From: Punica granatum | Taxonomy: Eukaryota; Streptophyta; Magnoliopsida; Myrtales; Lythraceae | Reading direction: 5' to 3' | Length of the DNA stretch: 64,000 bases | Assembly (NCBI RefSeq): GCF_007655135.1 | Contig: NC_045130.1 | Location: 23,441,363 to 23,505,362, forward strand | Shown here: in pieces, positions 22,526 to 33,815 of the stretch | Layout of the letters: each line of letters starts with the position of its first letter | Position numbering within the stretch: the stretch's first letter is position 1 | Position numbers and translations under genes: made by a program | Notes under the pieces: generated by a model | Databases searched by the model: none | What the model was told of the DNA's origin: nothing | What the model saw: the letters and a program-made list of their open reading frames with translations, nothing else

Positions 22526-24207
22526 ACATCGGCGATCACAGCGGAATAGCGCAGGACTGAGGTCCAGTTGTTAAGCTACTCGTCTTCCTGCGTCGGGCGG
22601 ATGTGAACCCCTGAAGGAATCTCCTCGGTGACGGCGTACACGGTTGGCACGGCGTCAGTCGTGTCGTCGAAGTCCGAGGAAGGGCCGTCAGAGGTGCTCC
22701 CGATGATGAGTGGAGGCCCAGGGAAGAAATGTGATAGCGGGGGGACTGGAATGCCCCTGTAGAGCCTACCATAGTGCGTGGCGAGGCGGTGGAGGTGATT
22801 GCCCCGGCGGGCCTCGATGATTTCATGGAAGGAGGGGCGAAAGCCAAGTCCCCTCCTGTGCTTGTATTCCTCAACTTCGATGGGGCGGTTAATTCCTTGT
22901 CCGCGCGCCCCAAGGCCCGTGCCGGGAGTGTAATTATGGCGCATAAGAACTTTCCCTATCATGCGGTCGGCGCTGGAGGGTCTGACCTCTCCGTAATCCC
23001 GGATAACGGAGATAGTCTCAAAGGAGTGGAAAGGCAAGTTTTCGTCGTCCCCGACGCTGATGTAGGGAACCGCCGTCTCCTTATAGATGGCGTAATCCTC
23101 CTCACCCTTAACCGTGATGATCTTCTCCTCGACGATTAATTTCACCCTCTGATGCAGTGAGGACGGGATAGCGCCGGCCGAGTGGATCCAGGGCCTTCCA
23201 AGGAGTAGGCTGAAGGCATTCGGGATATCCAATACCTGGAATGTGACGCTGAAGGAGCATGGGCCGATATCTATGAGGAGATCGATTTCACCGTTCACCT
23301 CTCTCCTCGAACCATCGAAAGCTCGGACCGCTGTTTTGCTGGGACAGATGCGGTTGAGATCCACATTCATCTGCTTCAAAGTGGTTACCGGACATACATT
23401 GAGTGCGGAACCGTTGTCGATCATGACTCGGCCGATGATATGGTTGTTGCACTTGCAGACGATGTGCAGTGCCCGGGAGTGTGCGCATCCTTCAGAGGGG
23501 AGCTCATCGTCCGAGAACGAGATGGTATTGGAGAAAATAGAGTTGATGGTTTCCTCTATCCAATCTGGGGGTGTCCCTTTGGGCACTTGCGCGGCCATTA
23601 GGACGCGCAGGAGGGCCTCCCTGTGAGGTTCCGAGTTGAGTAGGAGGGCGAGCAATGAGATGTGGGCTGGAGATTTGGCCATCTGTTCCACCACCTTGTA
23701 CTCGCTTGCTTTGATGACTTTCATGAAGGCTTCGGCCTCCTCTTCTGTCACCTTCTTGGACGGAGTAGGCAGGGTCCTAGGCCTCGTCTCCTCTTCGGTA
23801 ACGGGCGCCTTCCCTTTGTCGGTGGTTGCCGGGTCCTCATATAGTCGCCCTGAGCGGGTTATGCCCATGACACCAAATTGTTGCTCCAGGTTTCCGACAG
23901 CTCCGTCATAGATCCAGGGGACCCTATCGCTTGAGTATGGCTCCGGGGCGGGGACGTCTATAACAAGCGGGGCATGAAGTACGTCCATCCCGGCGAACCC
24001 GACTGCAGCTTCCGCGGGTACGTATTCGATCACGAAGGGGGAGGAACAACTTGGCTCGCCTTCGCCCTCTCCCGATGCGCATATAGTGATCATATTGATA
24101 GAGGGCCCCGGAGCCGGTCCATGGTCGGGGAGAGGATTAGCCTGTACGTTCGGAGGCTTTAAAGCATTGAATACGAGCTCCTTCGCATCGATCATCTCTT
24201 GGATCCT
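22526..24207 (-). pseudogene. Protease part of Gag-Pro, element A (one stop)
   Basis: This part of the polyprotein follows the Gag zinc knuckle. The aspartic protease active site reads MIDNGSALNV (about 23420-23390), followed by the flap-side motif LGRPWI. After it comes a glycine-rich stretch with GTGLGARGQGI and RRGLGF that resembles a G-patch domain. The frame is the same as C 48656-50718. A TAG at 22578-22576 replaces a glutamate codon (GAG in C) 17 codons before the intron donor. The enzyme would cut Gag-Pol into mature proteins. The border with Gag is approximate, because no cleavage site can be read. Confidence 0.85.
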
Positions 24208-26186
24208 CTCCCTCAATCTCCAACAAGTGTCCAAGGTATGCCCCGGTGCCCCCCGATGATATTCGCACTGCTTGCTTTGATCTTGAATGGTTGGATCGAA
24301 GCTCGGGCCGGGCGCTATTGTTCCGACCTTCTCGCGAATTTGCCGGTAGATGTGGGAAGGCGGAACCGGTAGGGTCGGGTATTGTCGGCGGGGTCGCGAT
24401 GGTGCTGCACCGCTCTGTTGACTTTGCGGGGGCCGGACTCGTTGCGTCGACTGAGAGGCTTTAGGAGCTGGGGGTTGGTATTGAGGGGCTTGGGACAGAG
24501 TAGGAGCATAATGGTGGACGACCGGTGACGGCGCCGCAGATAGGGGTGGAGGCGGCGGCGTGGAATAGTAGATTGGTTGGGTAGGGGGTTGAGGCCGATA
24601 TTGAGGCGCATGTGGGCGAAGGAGGAAGCTACGGGAGGTGCGGCTGTGAAATTCACTGAGTATTGCTGGGGCGCCTGATGTGCCGTATGGACGGCGTTTA
24701 CCGAGACTTCCTTCGCCCTCCTCCCGCCGGAAGACGACGGTGCCATGGAAACCTTCTTTGATGACTCTTCCCCTTTGTTGGTGGGGTCCTCCATCCTTCC
24801 AAGCTTGATGCCCAAATCAAGCTTTTTCCCGGCCTCGATGAGATCGGAGAATGAGGAGGTGTGCGCCAACAAATGCGAGTAATATACCCCTCTCAGCGTA
24901 GAGTGGAACAGCTGAATCTGTTGTGCTTCGCTAATCGGGGGGATGTGCTTCGCCGCTTGGCTGCGCCATTTGGTGGCGTATTCCTCGAATCTTTGACCCC
25001 TCGCCATCTCTTTGGTGCTCAACTCCAGGAGGGTGGGAGGTGCTTCCGCGCGGTAACGATATTGATCGGTGAACTTCCTGGATAGGTCTTCCCACGTCGG
25101 AATGTCTTCGGCGGTCAGTGACATGAACCAATCGAGGGCCGATCCCGACAGGCTATCTTGGAAGGAGTGAATGACAAACTCCTCGTACTCCCAGTATTGC
25201 AACATCTTTCCCCGGTAGTGGCGGAGATGGTGGCGCGGATCCGTCGTGCCCTCATAAGTCTTGAACTCTGGGATCTTGAACTTTGGGGGCAGCCGCATAG
25301 TCGGGAATAGGCTGCAGTCGCCGTAGCATGCGTCGGGACGAGCATAACCCGCTTGTAGGGCCCGTATCGTCTCTTCCATCCTCTTGAGCCTTCGTTCCTG
25401 TTCGGTGTCAGCCTCGGGGAAGAAATGCGTTGGGGAGGTGAACTGGGCCGCGTGAGTCGGCGTGCCCGGTTCGTGGAAGGTGGTGTTTATGGGGGGCGGT
25501 GCCTGGTAGGAGAGGCCGGCGTGAGGTTGTAGAGTCGGATAGGGAGGAAGCTCCGTGGCTTGAGGATGAGTTGGGGCGGGTGCGGCAGTTGCTGGGAAAA
25601 CCGTCGGCGGAGGCGCCGTGTAGATCATAGCCGGAGCCGGTATGGGAGCAGGTGGAGGTGCAGACAGGATGTGCTCCGCGAATAGGAAGGTAGCCGGTGG
25701 AAGAGGGACTACCGAAGGGGCCGGCGGTGGCAGAAATTGACTTGTGAAGGGGTGGACCGTAGACGTATACAGCGTTGGTGGTGCCGGAGCTTCAACGTTC
25801 TCCGGGGCTTGGATCGGTGGAGCCCACGGGGTTGGATCGGCTGTTGGTCCCGGTCCCGGGGGAGGAGTAGAACTCGAGGAGGCCCGGTTAGGTCCTCTGA
25901 GCAGGGCGAGTAGCTCCGCCATATTAGTGGCCATTTGGTTGACCGTGCCCTCGAGGGCCGCAATGCAGGCTTGGTCATTGGTGGCGGCGGATGTTGGTGA
26001 GGCCGGTGGGAGAGGCTCCCCTGAAGGTGCCGGGGGTGGGAGATGCGTCGGAAGGGCGCCGGAGTATGCCGGGAGTACGCCTGCAGGAGTAAGAGGTGGC
26101 AGGGCGTGTGTCTGCGGTGGTTGAGAAAGGATCGGGACCGAAGGGTTGACTTCTTCGGAAATATCGACGTGATCTCCTTCCGCCAT
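24208..26186 (-). pseudogene. Gag of element A (one frameshift)
   Basis: It starts at ATG 26186 (MAEGDH), the same start as in C. Order: proline-rich N-terminal third; a retrotransposon gag domain (around 25260-24800, with ALDWFMSL and RFEEYATKWR); a second proline- and glutamine-rich part; a zinc knuckle of the form C-x2-H...GH-x4-C near 24280-24230. It forms the virus-like particle shell and binds RNA. A run of three C (24616-24614, minus) where the frame needs four shifts reading, so translation from ATG leaves the true frame about 525 codons in and ends at 24315. Apart from this single-base loss the frame is intact through protease. Confidence 0.88.
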
Positions 26187-26499
26187 CCTGAGACGTTGAT
26201 GAGTCGGGTAGCGGTGTGACGCCAGTTGTGATCACCTGTATTAACAAGTGTGTAAATTTCTACGCATACAAGTTACGTTCTAAAAATAAAAACGTGTGAC
26301 ATAATAAATAAGGGGATGACGTGCATGAGATGCATGGATTTGAAAACTAATGTTGTCACTCGCATTGATCCAAAAGGTTTCTAAGATACAATGCAATTAA
26401 AAACAAGCCCTAAGTCGTTCCTCCATCGCGCTCAGGGTGCGAGTGACTGTTACCGTGGAGAGCACCGATTCAGGTGAGGGCCTGGTGGAGGCGTCTATC
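26187..26499 (-). other. ORF1-gag spacer of element A with candidate splice acceptor
   Basis: Non-coding. In element sense AATACAG (AG at 26237-26236) then GTGATCACAACTG precedes the gag ATG by about 50 bases. C has ATCTAG (to 47019) followed by the same GTGATCACAACTG. The rest holds a block kept in B, E and F (TCAAAAG and AATGTTGTC-like), so the spacer is old. Confidence 0.5.
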
Positions 26500-27990
26500 C
26501 TAAGGGGTGCGTGGACCTCCACGGGCTCTCTTCCTGAACCTCTCCAAGGCGACATTCGCTCGTGCCAGCTCCTGCTCGCGCCTCTGCAGCTCGGCGCGGG
26601 CCTGGGCGAGCTCTCTCTGTAATTGCCGCTGATCCACAAGTTGCTCGTCTTTCTCTGCGACTTCCCGACGAAGGTGATCTCTCTCGGCCCTGAGGTTAGC
26701 AAGCTCTGCTTGGACGGCCACGTTCGGGGTGAGAGACGCTCCCGTTGGTCCGTTATCTTCAGCTCGTGGAGAGGCGGCGGGATCCTCGTGTGCTGTAGGA
26801 CCCCACCGATAGAAACGGAGGACATATTGCTCGGTAGCCTGGAAATCTTGTTCTTCAAGGGTTGGATGCTCGGGGAAATACGGACGCTCGATGACCACGG
26901 TTCGCCACGCGTCCAAAACCCGTTCGATGTCTCTTTGGCGATCCACGGATGTCTGATCCTCCCGCCAAGTGTGTTCGAATTTAGCCCGTGCCGTGTCCTC
27001 GGGGACTGTCTGCAGGCTGCCAAACTGCCTCATCACTCGTGCCGGAAAATATGTGGTGGACCCCGCATGACTCACGAGTGGTACTCCGTTAAAATCAGGG
27101 CACCTAAGGGCCGCGGGTCCGGGTGGCATCCACGCGGCTCGCCACTTAAAGCCCCTAGGTGGTATTTCGCGAAAAATCTTGATCCACTCGGAAACCTTGC
27201 GTTCTTCCACACGTATCAGAGATAATAACTGCGAAATGATCGACCCCGAGCGACTGAAAAACAGGACTGGCCTCACGAGACCGAAGGGGTTTGCATGACT
27301 TTGAAGCCACATTTGTAAGAGGATTGGGGACCCTCTCAACCTACGATCAGCTGTTCGTGTGACGCGATCGAGGGACCGGATAGTCTCGGCCACTAGGCCT
27401 ACCTCATACTCGCGGCCTCCGACCACTTGGAGGACGACGCTAGCTAAAGTTGCGTCTATACGATCAGCTGCGCGAGGGAATAAAAGAGTCCCAAAAATCA
27501 AAAGTAAAACTGCATGACACAAATTCTTTTGGAAAAGATCCCCTTGGACCACGCGTGATTGTGAATCGATAAAACGGAGTAGTTTCGCAGTTATTATCTC
27601 TGTACCGCCGGAATATGCGAGTTCGGCCTGCAGCGAAGACCTTTGCACCCCGAGTAGGCGCGAAACTAGTACTGGTCGAGTAATTTGGAAATTAGGCTCC
27701 ATAATTCCGTGAGTGACTGTGGTCCGGCCGATGAGGGTTCTATACTCCTCAATAGTGGGCGTGAGCTCGGTGCCCTGGATGTTGAAGACGGCGTGTGCTG
27801 GATCCCAAAACGTTACAGCAGCTCCGAGAAAATTCTAGTCTACCCGACGAGCGGACAATAGAGGCACATCTCCGACGAAGGTGGTGATGTTGTCCTGATC
27901 AATTCGGCGCAGACTTATCCATATGCGGTTGATTTCGTCCAGTGGTGGTGTGATCCTGTCGAGGCGCGGAAAGGAGGCCGAGCGCGACAT
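26500..27990 (-). pseudogene. ORF1 of element A, DUF7745-like with coiled coil (one stop)
   Basis: This 497-codon frame starts at ATG 27990 (MSRSASFPRL), chosen because the C copy has the matching start (MDRLAPGLRL) in the same GGTAAGG context. The N-terminal three quarters is a globular region with FWDP, GTELTPTIEEY, LIFGTLLFP and FPARVMRQ motifs, as I remember for plant DUF7745 proteins carried by Tat elements. The last 80 residues are rich in Glu, Arg and Leu and look like a coiled coil. A TAG at 27837-27835 replaces Trp (VDW in C), leaving ATG 27702 as a possible internal start. Its role is not established. The frame is otherwise open, and it is partly deleted in F and E. Confidence 0.8.
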
Positions 27991-28546
27991 CCCTTACCAA
28001 GATGAAAGGAAAATCGACTTAGGACTTATCAATGCGAGTGACACCCTAATTTTGAAAGTTATATGATGTATGCATGCGGAAATGTAGATGCCCATGGCTT
28101 AATTGAATTACAAGGTGTATGTACAGGTCTCTCGAAATTGGAAAAGACTCAAATGGCGCGCAGGCCGACTCAATGGACTGTCGTTGAAGCCGAGTTGGAG
28201 GATGGCATGAAGCTCCTGCAAAATGCATGGTTTTAGTGCTACAGGGACCGTGCTACGTAAGGATGGGGGCTCCCGACTCAAGGGTGTCAATTCCTTGAAG
28301 CCGAGCGGGATTCTTTTCGAGGCCTAAGCGACAGTCGAACTGCGCGCCGTACCCCTACTTCGAACCCCTATCTAACCTATGCTCCTATTACCGGTCGTGG
28401 GACGCGACCCATAGGTACCTAAAAGCTAGTATGATATGCAAATGCGTGTGCGAAAAAGTGCACAAAGTAGATAAGCGGAAAGTTGCAGAAAGCGGTAAAT
28501 AAACAAGCGAGCAAAACAAGCGAGAACGAGCCCGAACCCTCTAAGA
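27991..28546 (-). other. Leader of element A between primer binding site and ORF1
   Basis: Non-coding. It contains the conserved hairpin (28278-28298: TCAAGG / CCTTGA around AATTGACAC) followed in element sense by GTCGGGAGCCCCC, as in B, C and F. GGTAAGG immediately before the ORF1 ATG (GTAAG from 27997) resembles a splice donor and is also present in C (45246-45250) and F. Confidence 0.6.
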
Positions 28547-28566
28547 TGTCCCCAGTGGAGTCGCCA
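28547..28566 (-). promoter_or_regulatory. Primer binding site of element A
   Basis: On the minus strand TGGCGACTCCACTGGGGACA begins three bases after the 5' LTR. The match to a tRNA-Arg 3' end is from memory of the tRNA and of Ogre elements. Confidence 0.85.
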
Positions 28567-28569
28567 AGC

Positions 28570-31500
28570 TGTGCGCACCCGAATTTGATCTCGTCGGGGC
28601 ACGCGCGCGCGCGCCTATGCAAACGCGGCTTGGGAGTGTCCACCTTCCCGGGGACGCGCGACGGACGCACGTGAGAAGGAGTCGCCACTTGCCATTTTAC
28701 GACCCGAGGGTCGAGGGCCGGCAAGTTACCCGGGTCTAGGGTTACGGGGTACACCTAAATGCTAAGGCAATGGTCGTATGGAACCGGAAGTTCCGAATTC
28801 GGGGGTTCTATTACGTGCGGGCCTATATCCCGCACGCCCTTTCGGTACTCTACCTTGCTAGGCTTGCCATTTTATTTATTTACCGCGTGATTTAGAGTTG
28901 CGCTCAACTCTCCCGTATTGACACCGTAAATTCGTTGAAGTGATCAAGTTGGGCCAAGAGTCCAAAAGATGAGTAGGCTTGTACATCGAGGAATCGGTTC
29001 ACTATCTTAGCGTTACAGTTCATCGAACCGTGATGGTCGATTCCCTGCGCGAACCGAGACTGCGAGTATTCGAGCTTACTCATCTCTTGGTGATAATAGA
29101 CCAACTCGACCGATTCGACACTCGGACCTATCGCCCACCGATCGGGGATCCTTACAAGTGAATGATTATACAAATAAAATCCTCGCAATATTCTCTCGAA
29201 TAATTACAAAGTACAACTGAATAAGTAAATGGATCCCGATCGGTTTGCATTGGGCCAATATTCCGCTCCGGCTCACCGTGTGGTTTGAATGACCGGTAAA
29301 CGAATTAAGGCAACGCGGGCTCGAAGAGTCGGGGGTCGGGTCCGATCGAACCGACGGTTTGCAGAAAAACGACTTGTTTCCACTATAACCGTTGGATCGA
29401 TCGAGCTCCCGGGTGATATCTAGACTCGTTTCACGCGCTCAATCCAAATCCGCCTTCCACATAGGCCGTATTCGGAGTGTGACGGTGAATCGAGGGTAGA
29501 TCCCATTCCGCACTCGGGTTGCACGCGCTCGGTGAGTTAAGAGGCGTTGGACCTCGTGTTCGGTGATTTGGGGCGTTGGACCCCATGTAACACGTGACCT
29601 ATGGGTTCGGGCCCGAACCGCAATAAATCATCGAAAGCAAAAATAAAACAGAAGAAAACTGATAAAACTGATGAAATACAGACAACAACTGATAAGTATC
29701 GGTGAACACAGACGAGTTGTGTATTAGGCCGAATGTACGTGATTTAATCAGTTATTAACCGGGGTTGATTAGCAAACAATGTATCTAACCTAGGCAAACA
29801 TAGATGGTGGATTAGAATAGGGTTCTAAGCCAATTACATGTGTGTGTTTGTTTTATGACTCTTATTCAGTTAAGTGTCACTGCGGTTTCACCGAATTAGC
29901 CGAACTCGTGTTTTGACTCTAGATTGGAATCTATAATTCCGCCTATCCATTATCTAGTGTTTGATTAGGCTGGATGTATGATTAGTCTGGTTCTTTGTGT
30001 TTTGTAACTGAAATAAAATGCTCCCCACCGAATCTACAATAGGAATATAGAAACACCGAAAGTGAACGAAATGGGCCGTACGAATGAAACTCGCACCTGA
30101 ACGGGCCGCCCCTTTCCGTCCATAGATCGAGGTGTTTCCGACTTCCTAAGGCCTAGGATATCGGTGAATCAAGGAATGACGGTTATGCCCTTGGATGATA
30201 AAATTGTGATGTTCGTGTATAAATTGGAGATTTGCGTCACACGAAGGAGTCTAAGAAGGATTCTCATGCCCTGACTCGGGCCGCCTCAAATTGGGCCCGG
30301 ACTCGAGTCAAGGCACGTGAGTACTCGCTAGACGTCAATTCTATTCGTGTTACGCGTCTCGGTATTTTGAAATTGTGAATTTTAGTGAAAAAGGGCATTC
30401 TCGCCGTTCCGTAAACCATCGATGCATTTACGAATTAAGGATCGATTAACCCAATTATTTGGTCCAAGTAGTTTAATTAATCAAGTGGCACGTCCCGTTT
30501 CCCGTTCGTGGAGATTTTTCGATATTTATTATTTCGTGTCGCGGTTGCGGTTTTGAGGGATGAGGTTCGGGTCTAACATATCCAATAAGTAATAAACGCG
30601 TGGGCAACGATTAAAAGGGAATGTAATCACGAACAATTCCGAGGATCGGCTTTGGAATAATGGAGAGACCAACCGAGACTCCCACGAGGTCACGGATGAT
30701 CCGGCCACCTCTCAAGGGTGAATGGCCGAATGCTCCTTGACCCGGTTTGAGCTTCGGTGGGTCCTTCACGTTGTTCCTAACCGTCCCTCGCATTCAACAA
30801 ATAACACATACGTGATAATAACACACATTTTACTAAATCGACGTCGACGCGACCCCGATTTGCACAAATAAACATACGAGACAACCAAAAACAACATATT
30901 CATGGAATTAACGAACGACATCAACTCATTCAACGATAGACCCAGAAATAATCCACGGGAAACACACGGCCTCAAGGAAAAAAGAACCCTAAGGATTCGG
31001 GTGGGCCAAGGGACCTCACGGTCCCCGTAGCAAGGGGGATGGCCGTGGATCCTCTTGGTGCAACTGAGTCCTCTAAGGCCTCTCCTTCTTAGATCCCGAG
31101 TGCTTCTCGTTATGCTCACACATTACACGATGCTCGGGACAGTAAAATGTGGGGGACGACGAACCTCGGGGCGAAAGAGCGCCCGGTGCGTCCGTGAGGG
31201 GCATGGGAACTCTCGGCCATCCCCCGCGGACCACGAGGAGCTCTCTAGCCTCGAAATAAATCATGTCCCGCCATGGCATGCACGTTCATACGACGTTAAG
31301 ACATAATCAAGGAAATAAAACAAGCAACGATGTATGGGGTTGCATGGAAGTTCGGATCTGAAAGAAAAGAGGGAGCTTTCATGCGTTCGGGTTCTTTAAG
31401 CCACAATAACATTTCATATAAACGAATATCGAGGATCCTAACTCTTCTAAGTTGTAGGGGGACGTTACCTAGCCTCGGTGCACGAGGAAAAGAGTCGGGG

Positions 31501-33581
31501 AAGCGGCCACGAGAGTCGCAAGACTCGGTTTAGGGTTGCGGGTGGAGTGACTCGAGAGGAGGACAGCCGCGGCAGTCTCGGGACAATGGCTTGGCACGCG
31601 AGCTCCGGGCACGGCACGGTGCAAGGTCGGGCTCGTTGGACTCCTAAGAGGCGGATCTAGACGGGCACGGGTAGACCCGAGCGTGCCAAGGTCTGAGCAA
31701 ACTCGAAAATGTGAGACAATGTTCAGTAAAAAACGTGTAAGACCCGGTAAGAGAGAAACGAGTGAATGGTGGTTGTGCACGGTTGATCGGCCCTCGGAAC
31801 GTGACCACCTCTTCACGAGAGAGGGTGAGGGTTGTGAGGAACCCTTTGAATGTGATGGCACGACTCTTCGAAGTCGTGGGAAGAAATGGCACGTCGAGGA
31901 AGTGTCCGATGCGCGCGGGTATGCTCTAGGAACCTGATTATGTTTTCGGCTGGAACGGGGTGTTAGGGACCTCAAATCGAAAATCTAAGCCCGGAAATGG
32001 ACTTAGGGGGTGGGAAATATGTAGGCTAGGAAGTTTGATAATTTTTGGCTTAAGTCGGGTCGGGTGGTTACCGGAATACCGGGTGGTTTTCCGGCGATTT
32101 TAGTCGGTTTCGGCCTTGGCACGGGCTGAACGAAAGTGAGGGAGAGGGCTGGAGCTTGAGAGGTTTTTGGAGAGAGATTGGCTTGAGAGAGAGTGAGAAT
32201 GAAGAAGTCATTAGGCTTAATGATGCTAGAGGCTTTATAGGAGTGACTAACGGCTTGATTTGGGGAGTTTAATCACGGATTAGGGCCTTAATCTAGGGCT
32301 GCCGAATTTTGGAGGGGATTAGGATGGGGAAATAGTCATGTGGAGTGTAGGGGAAGCAAGAGGGAATTGATGGGGTGATGGATGGGTGATGGGTGTGATG
32401 GATGGATGGAGGGAGGTGATGGATGTGAGGGAAATTCAAAATGTGTGGTGGAGGGAGTGTCTTGGGAGGTGGAGCCGCCGGCCATGGGGGGGGGAAGCCG
32501 CGGCTTGGGGATGTCCAATCGGAGCCGAGGGTTGAGCCGTGGCTTGGGGTTGAGCCGCGGCTTGATGGCTTGGCTCGGCTGAGCTATGGGTCCCATTTGA
32601 TCGAAAGAAAAGCCAGAAAATACTTGGGACTTGATTGAGCGCGCGTCCGATCTCCGACGTCCAATTAATTTATGGATTTGGAACGCTTGAATGACGAGGA
32701 TTTGAATGAGCCTAATATCGCCATGCGTCGTGTGGACGGACGTTCGGGCGACTCGACACCTCGGGAGTCGGTTTTGCCTCGTTCGGACGTTCGGAGTGGA
32801 GTTTAGCGTCCCTCGATCCCCGATTGTTCTTTGTGTACGCCTGCATTCGTTTTGGCGATCCTTTTGCCCCGCGGGGGATCGTTGGCCCGTCGTCCTCGGT
32901 CGGGGACCGTTGGCCCGAGAGGACCTAGGGACTTTGATCGGGATTTTCTCAGTGTGCCCTGAATGCCTTGAGATGCTTGGGGATTATTGTGAGGTACTCA
33001 GAGATCGTTGTGGTCTCTGCTTTCCGTGGAAATACCCGAAGGCTCGCCGGGAGGCGTTCGTGACCACTGAAACGTACTTCGGGAGACCGAGCCGAGTTCC
33101 GGAAGGTTGTCTGAAGCTTGCTCCCCGGCCCTAGTGGTCCCTGGGCGCCTGTAGACCCGTTTTGAGGGGCCGTTTGTTTGTCAGTGGAGCGAACCCCGGG
33201 AGCTCTGTCAGAAAAGGCGTCCGTGGGGGATCGGGGTGTCCCGGCCTAAGCAGGATGCCCCGGAAATGCGCCCGGACGTGTCATTGGTCACTTTGGCACT
33301 GAGAGAGATTTTTGGAGTCCCATATTGGGCACCTTTCGGTGCTTCGGTGACTCGGTGGTGAATAGTTCCATAGTGCCAGCTCCGCTGTTTTCGAGATTCT
33401 TCGCCTGTAAGTTCCTCCGACTGCTCTCTTCGACTTTTCTCAGTGAACCGTGCTCTTCACCTATTGCTCATGACCCCGTGCCCGCCTATTTACCTCTGAT
33501 TGCCGGGTGATGAATAGTGTTCCGGGCCTCGGTCGGAAATCCTCGTGTGGGAAGCCGGTGGGCCAAAATGGGGTGCTGACA
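28570..33581 (-). repeat. 5' LTR of element A
   Basis: This is 5,012 bp, starting TGTCAGCACC at 33581 (minus) and ending GTGCGCACA at 28570. TATAAAG lies at 32239-32233, about 1.35 kb into the LTR, followed by sequence like the putative start region of C. The GAGGCTAGGTAA donor-like block places GTAA at 31468. R plus U5 would be about 3.6 kb, an unusually long transcribed leader. Confidence 0.94.
32233..32239 (-). promoter_or_regulatory. TATA box of the element A promoter (5' LTR)
   Basis: TATAAAG on the minus strand within a block shared with C (CTATAAAGCCTCTAGC). The 3' LTR copy is at 15572-15566. This is the likely promoter for the element RNA. Confidence 0.65.
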
Positions 33582-33815
33582 ATGCATATGTGCAGAGAAA
33601 AGTAAATGCCCACGGCTTAGTACAAATTACAGGGTACATGGCTCTTGAAATAGAAAAGACTCAAGTGGCACGCAGGCCGACTCGATGGACTGTTGTCGAC
33701 GTCGGGTTGAAGGCTTGCATGGAGGCATAGCACGATGCATGGTTTGGTGCTACAGGGACCGTGCTATCTATGGATGGGGGCTCCCGACTCAAGGGTGTGA
33801 ATTCCTTGAAATCGA
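33582..33815 (-). mobile_element. Leader fragment of element F
   Basis: It begins with the right copy of the A target duplication (ATGCA, 33582-33586). It matches the leader of A (28050-28315), including the hairpin at 33789-33809. The leader then runs directly into LTR sequence lacking its last 45 or so bases: the primer binding site and LTR end are deleted at about 33816-33825. Confidence 0.82.

Larger units (their letters stand above)
11903..33581 (-). mobile_element. Element A: near-complete Tat/Ogre retrotransposon with intron
   Basis: This 21.7-kb element has LTRs at 28570-33581 (5') and 11903-16904 (3'), both beginning TGTCAG and ending GCACA in element sense, and a perfect 5-bp target duplication. 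Order in element sense: 5' LTR, primer binding site, leader, ORF1, gag, protease, intron, RT, RNase H, archaeal-type RNase H, integrase, 3' UTR with hairpins and tandem array, polypurine tract, 3' LTR. Long LTRs, ORF1, the second RNase H and the intron mark it as Ogre-like within Tat. Damage is light: one stop in ORF1, one 1-base frameshift in gag, one stop before the intron. The pol frame is open. Confidence 0.95.

Noticed and set aside
22536..26247. Long open frames on the strand opposite or in other frames of gag and pol (for example 25744-26124, 22774-23139, 26623-27225)
   Set aside because: They mirror GC-rich coding DNA of A and C, have no recognisable motifs, and are not independent genes.
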